Under the pieces are notes generated by a model. The model saw only the letters and a list, made by a program, of their open reading frames with translations. It did not search any database and was not told where the DNA came from. From a virus, in IMG/VR virus record IMGVR_UViG_3300047560_001489, positions 1 through 44,109 of that record: a stretch of 44,109 nucleotides of DNA. One strand, given 5' to 3'. Positions within the stretch are counted from its first letter, which is position 1. Every line of letters starts with the position of its first letter. Shown here piece after piece: positions 33,576-39,175 of this stretch. Position numbers and translations under genes: made by a program.

Positions 33576-33597
33576 TATACAGAAATAGTTCTGTATA
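33576..33597 (+). repeat. Perfect 9-bp inverted repeat in the leader of the secreted protein
   Basis: TATACAGAA-ATAG-TTCTGTATA, ending 9 bases before the AAAGGA ribosome binding site of the gene at 33618. An RNA hairpin or an operator-like site. Confidence 0.7.
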
Positions 33598-33617
33598 TTA
33601 ACCTTAAAGGAAACATC

Positions 33618-33821
33618 ATGAAAGTTATCGCAACTCTAATCGCTGGTTTGTTCGCAGTAAGTGCATTTGCCGCTGAACCTGCTAAGAAGGAAGAAAAGAA
33701 GGCTGATGCCAAGCCCGCCGCAAGTGCTCCTGCCACAGCACCAGCCGCACCCGCTAAGGCTGATGCTAAAAGCGCACCCGCTAAAGCCGAAGATAAAAAA
33801 GCCGAAACTCCTAAGAAGTAA
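33618..33821 (+). CDS. Secreted Ala/Lys/Pro-rich small protein (67 aa)
   Basis: The ATG at 33618 (MKVIATLIAGLFAVSAFA) is preferred over an in-frame ATG at 33561 because it has AAAGGA upstream and gives a classic Sec signal peptide. Predicted signal peptidase cleavage is after AFA (residue 18). The mature part is low-complexity A/K/P/E repeat (KADAKPAAS...KAEDKKAETPKK), likely disordered and periplasmic or envelope-bound. This signal peptide style is very common in betaproteobacteria (family experience), which supports host acquisition. Function unknown. Confidence 0.75.
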   Translation: MKVIATLIAGLFAVSAFAAEPAKKEEKKADAKPAASAPATAPAAPAKADAKSAPAKAEDKKAETPKK

Positions 33822-33840
33822 TCCACTTAGGAAGTCATTA

Positions 33841-34032
33841 ATATTAGCAGGCGACGATCCTGGTTCTATTTTAATTGACGATGAAGACATTTATGTTGGG
33901 TATCGAAAACCAGAAATAGTAGACAAACTGAAAGTCGTTGATGTTGATGATGATTTAAACGACCATGTTCGTTTTAGACTTTGGCTAGCCAGACAACTGG
34001 CAATGAAAAAGTATTACGAGACTTGGACATAA
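33841..34032 (+). CDS. Acidic small phage protein without a canonical start codon
   Basis: From about 33838 to TAA 34030-34032 the frame encodes a protein-like, acidic sequence (LAGDDPGSILIDDEDIYVGYRKP ... FRLWLARQLAMKKYYETWT at the end), but no ATG, GTG or TTG occurs in the non-overlapping part. AGGAAG (33829-33834) lies 6 bases before an in-frame ATA (33841), a possible non-canonical start. Alternatively the product arises by +1 frameshifting from the preceding gene, whose low-complexity frame overlaps. The coordinates given assume ATA. A sequence error would also explain it. Confidence 0.4.
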   Translation: MLAGDDPGSILIDDEDIYVGYRKPEIVDKLKVVDVDDDLNDHVRFRLWLARQLAMKKYYETWT

Positions 34033-34059
34033 CCCACAAATATGTGGGTTATTTTTTTT
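34030..34059 (+). terminator. Rho-independent terminator
   Basis: Stem AACCCACA / TGTGGGTT, loop AATA, tail ATTTTTTTT; begins right at the stop codon of the preceding frame. Confidence 0.9.
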
Positions 34060-34073
34060 GGTAAAATTTTTAC

Positions 34074-34102
34074 TTGCGGTATTACCTTATTTCGTGTATA
34101 GT
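34074..34102 (+). promoter_or_regulatory. Sigma70-type promoter
   Basis: TTGCGG (34074-34079), 17-base spacer, TATAGT (34097-34102), 30 bases before ATG 34133, which has CAAGGAAG as ribosome binding site. Confidence 0.6.
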
Positions 34103-34132
34103 TAAGCTATATTAACTAACCAAGGAAGTTCT

Positions 34133-34474
34133 ATGAACGCCGAACAGACGCTTACACAAATCAAACTTCATTGTATCCAGAATTCTGGAGATGAACAAAT
34201 CTGGACCAATAAAGGCACCACCTATCACTGGAATCGGGGCCGCGATACATCTATCGGAATTGTTAATGGTGTGGTCAGAAAGCTAGCAGGTATCGATGCA
34301 AGCGGTAAACAAATTTGGGTAGTTGCTGGCTCCCTCAAGATTAATCAGTACGGAACCATTCTAAGATTTACCGGTCTTCCTAAGAAGTTACAAAAAACAT
34401 TTGAGCCAGTGCATAAGGTTCATGTTACAAACACAGATAATCCTATTGACTTCCCCCAGACAGAAGTTGTATAA
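34133..34474 (+). CDS. Conserved phage protein (113 aa)
   Basis: A 113-aa soluble protein beginning MNAEQTLTQIKLHCIQNSGD, mostly beta (YHWNRGRDTSIGIVNGVVRKLAG, then KQIWVVAGSLKI). No catalytic motif is recognised. It has its own early-type promoter behind a terminator. It overlaps the next small membrane gene by one base (TAATG). Confidence 0.6.
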   Translation: MNAEQTLTQIKLHCIQNSGDEQIWTNKGTTYHWNRGRDTSIGIVNGVVRKLAGIDASGKQIWVVAGSLKINQYGTILRFTGLPKKLQKTFEPVHKVHVTNTDNPIDFPQTEVV

Positions 34475-34563
34475 TGATTTGGTTAATTCCAGTTATACTA
34501 GTATTCAGTGGTCATCTTTTATTGGCCGTTGCAACTTCTTTCATTATCATTCTTACTGACTAA
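34474..34563 (+). CDS. Tiny membrane protein (29 aa)
   Basis: A 29-aa frame, MIWLIPVILVFSGHLLLAVA plus nine residues: one transmembrane helix with almost no loops. The TAATG overlap with the upstream gene and the following ATG 2 bases after its stop support translation. Function unknown, possibly a membrane modulator of lysis or signalling. Confidence 0.5.
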   Translation: MIWLIPVILVFSGHLLLAVATSFIIILTD

Positions 34564-34564
34564 C

Positions 34565-34963
34565 ATGACAATGCATTTAGAAGGCCCGTGGCTCAGCACC
34601 ACCGGCAAGCGCAAAGGTAAAGTTAAATTTCGTAATGCCGAAGAAGCCCGCAAGGCTCGCGAATTAGATGAGTCTTGGAAAGATCTTCAAAAGAAATGGG
34701 GCATCGAGGCCGAAGAGAAAAAACGCAAGCGAGCCCTTTCTGCTCCAGTTATGCTTCCTACACAGACAACAGGAATCTATCGCCGAGATACCGGTCCCCG
34801 AATCCCTAGTCGCAATTCTGCTGACATGACTCCGGCTACTAAGGCCCCTGAAAAAGTTTACACAGGAACAAAGATTATTGGCATTGGTACAATGCACAAG
34901 AGCAATGCTGTTCCTATCTTTAGTGACGACGAAGCTAAAGAAATTAGTAGTATGCGTCGATAA
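34565..34963 (+). CDS. Conserved T4-like phage protein (132 aa)
   Basis: The ATG at 34565 (MTMHLEGPWLSTTGKRKGKVKFRNAEEARKAREL) is chosen; upstream in-frame codons overlap the tiny membrane gene. The N-terminal 60 residues are basic and helical. The GPWLSTTGKRKGK..FR..EEA.KAREL pattern recurs in T4-like cyanophages and pelagiphages. The C-terminal half is probably disordered. Unknown function. Confidence 0.65.
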   Translation: MTMHLEGPWLSTTGKRKGKVKFRNAEEARKARELDESWKDLQKKWGIEAEEKKRKRALSAPVMLPTQTTGIYRRDTGPRIPSRNSADMTPATKAPEKVYTGTKIIGIGTMHKSNAVPIFSDDEAKEISSMRR

Positions 34964-34966
34964 ATA
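34959..34966 (+). promoter_or_regulatory. Late promoter-like GATAAATA
   Basis: GATAAATA overlapping the preceding stop; the next ATG is only 7 bases away, so it may serve downstream genes or be coincidental. Confidence 0.3.
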
Positions 34967-34972
34967 TTTCTT

Positions 34973-36268
34973 ATGCCAGTAACTTTTAATGAAAAATTTA
35001 TAGCCTATCTAGCACTATTCAGTGGATTGTTTATTTCATTTATAGCAGAATACTACAGTATTGTGGGATTTACTGCTATATTTGCCGCCGCCGCCATTCC
35101 CGTTATTATAATGGGTATAGCATTGGGTGTGGGTAAGATCACTGCTACTGTATGGCTCAAACAGAATTGGAGTATATCTCCGTGGACAGTTCGCATATAT
35201 CTACTTACGGCTATTGCAGTATTAATGGCTGTAACCTCATTGGGTATCTTTGGTTTCTTGAGTAAAGCACACAGTGATCAAAGTCTAGTAAGTGGTGACG
35301 TTCAAAGTAAGATTGCAGTCTATGATGAAAAGATTAAAGTAGCAAAGGACAATATCGATGCAAACCGCAAAGCACTTAAACAAATGGATGAGGCGGTGGA
35401 CCAGGTTATGGGTCGAAGCACAGATGAAAAAGGTGCCGACAAAGCCGTGGCCATACGCAGAGGACAATCCAAAGAACGTACTAGACTTCTTGCTGAAATC
35501 CAAGCCGAACAGAAAACAATTACTCAACTTAGTGAAGAACGAGCGCCAATTGCGGCTGAAGTGCGTAAAGTCGAGGCCGAAGTTGGCCCGATAAAATATA
35601 TAGCGGCATTCGTATATGGCGATACAGATTCAACGGTATTAGAAAAGGCAGTTACCTGGGTTATTATATTACTGATTGTAGTATTTGATCCGTTGGCTGT
35701 TATTCTTCTATTAGCAAGCCAAATTAGTTTCCAAAACTTTAGAGATAGAGAACGCTGGGACTTTGAACGTAACCTAGAAGAAGCTGCCGATGCGTTTAAT
35801 GATGTGTTTGCAGACGATCTGGACAATTACCGTCCGGATCCTTATGTAGCAGATGTAGGCGAAAAGCCCACTGCCGAAGAACTTGCGGAGGGTGACAGCC
35901 CATCAGGTACGGAGCCCGACGTAGTCACTCCGGCAACCACTGTCACAGAACATCATCCTGATACACATCCTTATCTCCGCCAAGGATTTAAATTTCCTGA
36001 AAATTACGAGCGTGTTGGGCCCATGGTAGCAAAGCAAGAGATTATAGAACCAGCGGTACAAGCTGACGAACCTCTGTTTGTTCAAAATGAGGAGCAGAAA
36101 GAAAGCGACCTATGGACCAGTACTATTAGCAAAGAAGAATACCAACATCATAGTGCAGAAGAAGTTGACAACGAAATAGATCGTTATGCTACTCTAGTAA
36201 AATCAGGTCAAATGCTAATGTCTGATGTTCCAGAATCTATATTACTAGCAGTTAGAGCAAAGGTATAA
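34973..36268 (+). CDS. Multi-pass membrane protein with coiled coil (431 aa)
   Basis: Four predicted transmembrane helices: residues about 8-26, 31-53, 73-97 (YLLTAIAVLMAVTSLGIFGF) and 228-248 (VIILLIVVFDPLAVILLLAS). A coiled coil (about 105-200) sits between helices 3 and 4, and a long acidic cytoplasmic C-terminal tail follows (about 265-431). This arrangement, with the VFDPLAV motif, is seen in uncharacterised membrane proteins of T4-like marine phages. It starts the block leading to clpX and rpsU. Function unknown. Confidence 0.7.
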   Translation: MPVTFNEKFIAYLALFSGLFISFIAEYYSIVGFTAIFAAAAIPVIIMGIALGVGKITATVWLKQNWSISPWTVRIYLLTAIAVLMAVTSLGIFGFLSKAHSDQSLVSGDVQSKIAVYDEKIKVAKDNIDANRKALKQMDEAVDQVMGRSTDEKGADKAVAIRRGQSKERTRLLAEIQAEQKTITQLSEERAPIAAEVRKVEAEVGPIKYIAAFVYGDTDSTVLEKAVTWVIILLIVVFDPLAVILLLASQISFQNFRDRERWDFERNLEEAADAFNDVFADDLDNYRPDPYVADVGEKPTAEELAEGDSPSGTEPDVVTPATTVTEHHPDTHPYLRQGFKFPENYERVGPMVAKQEIIEPAVQADEPLFVQNEEQKESDLWTSTISKEEYQHHSAEEVDNEIDRYATLVKSGQMLMSDVPESILLAVRAKV

Positions 36269-36270
36269 AA

Positions 36271-36678
36271 TTGACAAATAAACTTACATTAATAACTCCG
36301 CCTGATTTCTTTGAAAATGAAAATTATAGTATAATGTTTATTCATCTATCAGACGACGATCAGGCCAAGGTAAGTAAATGGCTTGCTGAAACTGAATTGA
36401 CTGAACATATCAATATATATTTTTATGATCATGAAATTGAGATACCTTGGCTTTTATATGCGTTGTCTAAGTGTGAGTATAAGTATATAGACTTAGACAG
36501 ACTTAATACTGCCACTGATGCCTTGAGTGGACACATATTAGGAAAAAACGATATTTACTATAAAATTAATGACGAAAACTTGTCGGCAATTTATCATTAT
36601 ATAAATCAGAATAGAATATCATCTGTTGAAAACTTCTTGCAGAAGGCACTAAATGAAAAAATCAGACCATCACTGTGA
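36271..36678 (+). CDS. Conserved phage protein (135 aa), TTG start
   Basis: A 135-aa acidic alpha/beta protein starting at TTG 36271, 2 bases after the previous stop, with AAAGG upstream. The first half resembles a small Rossmann-like or ATPase-accessory pattern (IMFIHLSDDDQAKVSKWLAE), but no nucleotide motif is clear. It overlaps clpX by 26 bases, so coupling to ClpX production is likely; an adaptor role is only a guess. Confidence 0.6.
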   Translation: MTNKLTLITPPDFFENENYSIMFIHLSDDDQAKVSKWLAETELTEHINIYFYDHEIEIPWLLYALSKCEYKYIDLDRLNTATDALSGHILGKNDIYYKINDENLSAIYHYINQNRISSVENFLQKALNEKIRPSL

Positions 36679-37894
36679 TTTTTGTAATAAAAGCAAAGAC
36701 GAAGTTGAGAAACTTATTGTCGGTGATAATGCAGCCATATGTAATGATTGTGTAGATCTTTGTATAGACATACTTAAAGATGAAAAAGTAAAAACATTTC
36801 CTAACGAGAAAAAACTTCTTAATCCTGCACTTATCAAAGAGTACCTTGATGAATACGTAATAGGCCAGGAAGAGGCTAAAATTGCATTAAGTGTTGCTGT
36901 AAGTCAACATTTTAAAAGGATTAATAATCCTAGCAAAGATATTGAGTTAGAAAAAACAAATGTGTTGTTATTAGGTCCTACAGGCTGCGGTAAGACTATG
37001 ATGGCACGTAAAATTGCTCAATATTTAGACCTACCGTTTGCTATTTGCGATGCTACTGGTATTACAGAAGCCGGGTATGTGGGCGATGACGTTGAGAGCA
37101 TTCTTACTCGACTCATAAATGAAGCAGATGGTGACATAGAGAAAGCCAGTCGAGGTGTTGTTTATATTGATGAAATTGATAAAATTTCGAGAAAAGGTGA
37201 AAGTGCTAGTATTACTAGAGACGTAAGTGGAGAAGGCGTCCAGCAAGGTCTTCTAAAAATGATTGAAGGCAGTATTATGCGTGTCCCTAGTACCGGAAAA
37301 AGAAAACATCCCAACGGCGACATCCAAGAAATAGATACCCGGGGGATCCTATTCATTTGTGGTGGTGCATTTGTCGGAATAGATAAAATCATAGGGCAAA
37401 GAACAGGAGCCAAATCAGTAGGTTTCCATGCCAATGTTGAAAATAAAAATGATGATGAGCTTTACAGAAATGTAATAACCAAGGACTTAATCAAATTCGG
37501 TCTTATTCCTGAATTTGTAGGAAGGTTTGGAATTATAACCAACGTAGAAGAATTAAATGAAGACCAAATGGTTCAAATTTTAAAAAATACAAAGAACAGT
37601 ATTGTAGATCAATACAAATACATGTTTGAACTTGACGGAATTAAATTAGAATTCGATAATGATGCGTTAAAAGAAATAGCGTCAAAGGCCAAAGAACTTA
37701 AAACCAACGCAAGGGGACTCAAGAGTATTGTAGAAAAAATTCTACTTCCATACCAATTTGATGCAGTTAACCTTGTTGAAAGAGGGTTAGAATCAATTCG
37801 GATAAGTAAAGATACAATTGATGGCAGACCTGCCGTTATGATTTTCAATAACAATAAAAATGAGCAAAAACAACAAACCACTAATGGGAAATAA
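36653..37894 (+). CDS. clpX: ATP-dependent unfoldase ClpX
   Basis: A 413-aa AAA+ unfoldase. N-terminal zinc domain: C8, C11, C30, C33. Walker A GPTGCGKT (108-115), Walker B VVYIDEID (169-176), pore-1 loop GYVG (141-144), pore-2 RKH (217-219), sensor-2 ARGLKS near residue 354. The ClpP-docking loop is VGF (256-258), replacing E. coli IGF. All unfoldase parts therefore look functional, and the docking loop is kept. Cellular ClpX unfolds substrates such as ssrA-tagged proteins and feeds ClpP. Few phages are known to carry ClpX. It overlaps the genes on both sides (26 and 35 bases), the last being bS21. Confidence 0.97.
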   Translation: MKKSDHHCDFCNKSKDEVEKLIVGDNAAICNDCVDLCIDILKDEKVKTFPNEKKLLNPALIKEYLDEYVIGQEEAKIALSVAVSQHFKRINNPSKDIELEKTNVLLLGPTGCGKTMMARKIAQYLDLPFAICDATGITEAGYVGDDVESILTRLINEADGDIEKASRGVVYIDEIDKISRKGESASITRDVSGEGVQQGLLKMIEGSIMRVPSTGKRKHPNGDIQEIDTRGILFICGGAFVGIDKIIGQRTGAKSVGFHANVENKNDDELYRNVITKDLIKFGLIPEFVGRFGIITNVEELNEDQMVQILKNTKNSIVDQYKYMFELDGIKLEFDNDALKEIASKAKELKTNARGLKSIVEKILLPYQFDAVNLVERGLESIRISKDTIDGRPAVMIFNNNKNEQKQQTTNGK

Positions 37895-38096
37895 AGTAAT
37901 CGTCGGCGACATGCCTATAAACGTTGCGTTAAGAAAATTTAAGCAAAAGGTAGACGATTCGGGCGTTCTAGAAAAGTTAAGAGAAAAGATGTTTTATGAA
38001 AAGCCAACCACTGTTAAAAAAAGAAAAGCAGGCGCGGCAAAGGCCCGTTGGAATAAAAAACTTCGTGAACAACAATTACCCAAAAAAATGTATTGA
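37860..38096 (+). CDS. rpsU: Ribosomal protein bS21
   Basis: A 78-aa protein. Residues 12-58 match bS21: VIVGDMPINVALRKFKQKVDDSGVL followed by the hallmark FYEKPTTVKKRK, then a basic helix and a terminal Tyr as in cellular bS21 (RLY). bS21 sits near the mRNA exit/anti-Shine-Dalgarno region of the 30S subunit, and phage bS21 genes are documented in large environmental phages. It starts inside clpX (35-base overlap). ATG 37884 would give the usual 70-aa length; neither start has a clear ribosome binding site. Confidence 0.93.
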   Translation: MSKNNKPLMGNKVIVGDMPINVALRKFKQKVDDSGVLEKLREKMFYEKPTTVKKRKAGAAKARWNKKLREQQLPKKMY

Positions 38097-38121
38097 CTTT
38101 TTCTAATAACTCTAGTATAAT
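38093..38121 (+). promoter_or_regulatory. Strong sigma70 promoter
   Basis: TTGACT (38093-38098), 17-base spacer, TATAAT (38116-38121). The -35 overlaps the end of rpsU. It drives the 78-aa gene and the exonuclease. Confidence 0.85.
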
Positions 38122-38154
38122 TTAACATTATACACCAATAAGAGAAAGAAGTAA

Positions 38155-38391
38155 ATGGAAAAGAAACCTCTAAAAATCACGTTCGCTCCGGGCTGTTTCG
38201 ATTCGTTTGAAGGAACCCAAGAAGAGCTCGAATCATTTCAAGCCGAACTTGTTAAGATGTTTGAAACTGGAGAATTCCTTGAAAAAGCAGAACCAATTGA
38301 CTTGGATGCACTTGACGAAGAAGATCCAGAACATGCGAATTTTATTCGAGAACTAATTCTAGCAGACGTACCTAAGAGGACCCTACAATAA
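38155..38391 (+). CDS. Conserved acidic phage protein (78 aa)
   Basis: A 78-aa acidic protein, MEKKPLKITFAPGCFDSFEG..., with the TFAPGCFDxFEGTQEELESF pattern seen in small T4-like cyanophage proteins. It is mostly helical after residue 20 and shares one base with the exonuclease start (TAATG). Function unknown; early expression from a strong promoter. Confidence 0.7.
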   Translation: MEKKPLKITFAPGCFDSFEGTQEELESFQAELVKMFETGEFLEKAEPIDLDALDEEDPEHANFIRELILADVPKRTLQ

Positions 38392-38918
38392 TGAAGTCCT
38401 TAATGGTTGATATGGAGACCATGGCAGTCTCCCCTAACGCTGTCGTCCTTAGTTTAGGGGCAGTACATTTTAATCCCTATGGTAATGGTTACGGAGATAA
38501 GATCTATTTTAAGATTGATCTAGATGACCAAGATGCGCTAGGCAGAGAAATTGATCCTAACACATTAGATTGGTGGAGCAAGCAAGATCCCAAGATTATG
38601 GAAGAAGCGTTTAGTCCAGACGATCGTATTCCGTTAGTTGAGGCAATGGATCGTTTTCATAAGTTTGCTTGGGGTTGTGATACTTTCTGGAGTCACGGTG
38701 CTACATTCGATTTGGTGATTATCGAAAACATTTATCGCCAATTGGGCAAACCACTTCCTTGGAATTTCTGGCAACTGCGTGATACCCGTACATTGTTTGA
38801 TTTGGGTGTCGATCCAGATATGCCCAAAGATAGCAAACACGATGCCCTGCAGGATGCTATTAGACAAGCCGTGGGTGTCCAAAATTGTTATGCGAAGCTA
38901 AAAATTCGTCCTAAATAA
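38391..38918 (+). CDS. DEDDh 3'-5' exonuclease (DexA-like)
   Basis: A 175-aa RNase-T-fold exonuclease. D7 and E9 (VDMET), D107 (ATFDLVI) and H150/D155 (KHDALQDAI) supply the DEDDh catalytic set. It resembles T4 DexA and Rv2179c-like enzymes, which degrade single-stranded DNA or RNA ends. A terminator nested with a promoter follows its stop. Confidence 0.85.
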   Translation: MKSLMVDMETMAVSPNAVVLSLGAVHFNPYGNGYGDKIYFKIDLDDQDALGREIDPNTLDWWSKQDPKIMEEAFSPDDRIPLVEAMDRFHKFAWGCDTFWSHGATFDLVIIENIYRQLGKPLPWNFWQLRDTRTLFDLGVDPDMPKDSKHDALQDAIRQAVGVQNCYAKLKIRPK

Positions 38919-38935
38919 ATTTGGTAAACTTTGGT

Positions 38936-38965
38936 AAAACCGGGTATTGACATGCCCGGTTTTTT
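38936..38965 (+). terminator. Terminator with a promoter -35 in its loop
   Basis: Stem AAAACCGGG / CCCGGTTTT (ACCGGG at 38939-38944, CCCGGT at 38955-38960) with a T-run. The loop TATTGACATG holds the TTGACA of the downstream promoter. Confidence 0.88.
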
Positions 38966-38975
38966 CATTTATAAT
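38947..38975 (+). promoter_or_regulatory. Consensus sigma70 promoter nested in a terminator
   Basis: TTGACA (38947-38952), 17-base spacer, TATAAT (38970-38975). Full consensus. The mRNA starts 3' of the hairpin, so new transcripts escape the terminator. Confidence 0.88.
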
Positions 38976-38998
38976 TGTTTAACAATAAAGGAGTCTCT

Positions 38999-39175
38999 AT
39001 GGACAAATCTGTAGAATTATACTGCACTAAAGATGATGATACTGGAGAATGGTTAGTTTGGTTTCCGCATCCTTTAGGGGGAATGGATGTTATCGGAACA
39101 TTTGATAATGAGTCTGACGCACGCCAGTTCTGGCAAGACCAAATTGATACAGCGGATTTTAACGATGAAGAATAA
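38999..39175 (+). CDS. Small acidic phage protein (58 aa)
   Basis: A 58-aa protein, MDKSVELYCTKDDDTGEWLV..., with AAAGGAG 7 bases upstream. Pattern: beta strand, Trp-rich turn, strand, short helix (ARQFWQDQID). Its end overlaps the helicase start by 11 bases. A role as partner or regulator of the helicase/methyltransferase set is possible from context only. Confidence 0.65.
   Translation: MDKSVELYCTKDDDTGEWLVWFPHPLGGMDVIGTFDNESDARQFWQDQIDTADFNDEE

Noticed and set aside
33661-34032. A single 123-aa gene starting at ATG 33661
   Set aside because: Its first half is the out-of-frame reading of the secreted Ala/Lys/Pro protein and is rich in Leu/Pro/Lys artefacts. Only the part after about 33838 looks like protein.
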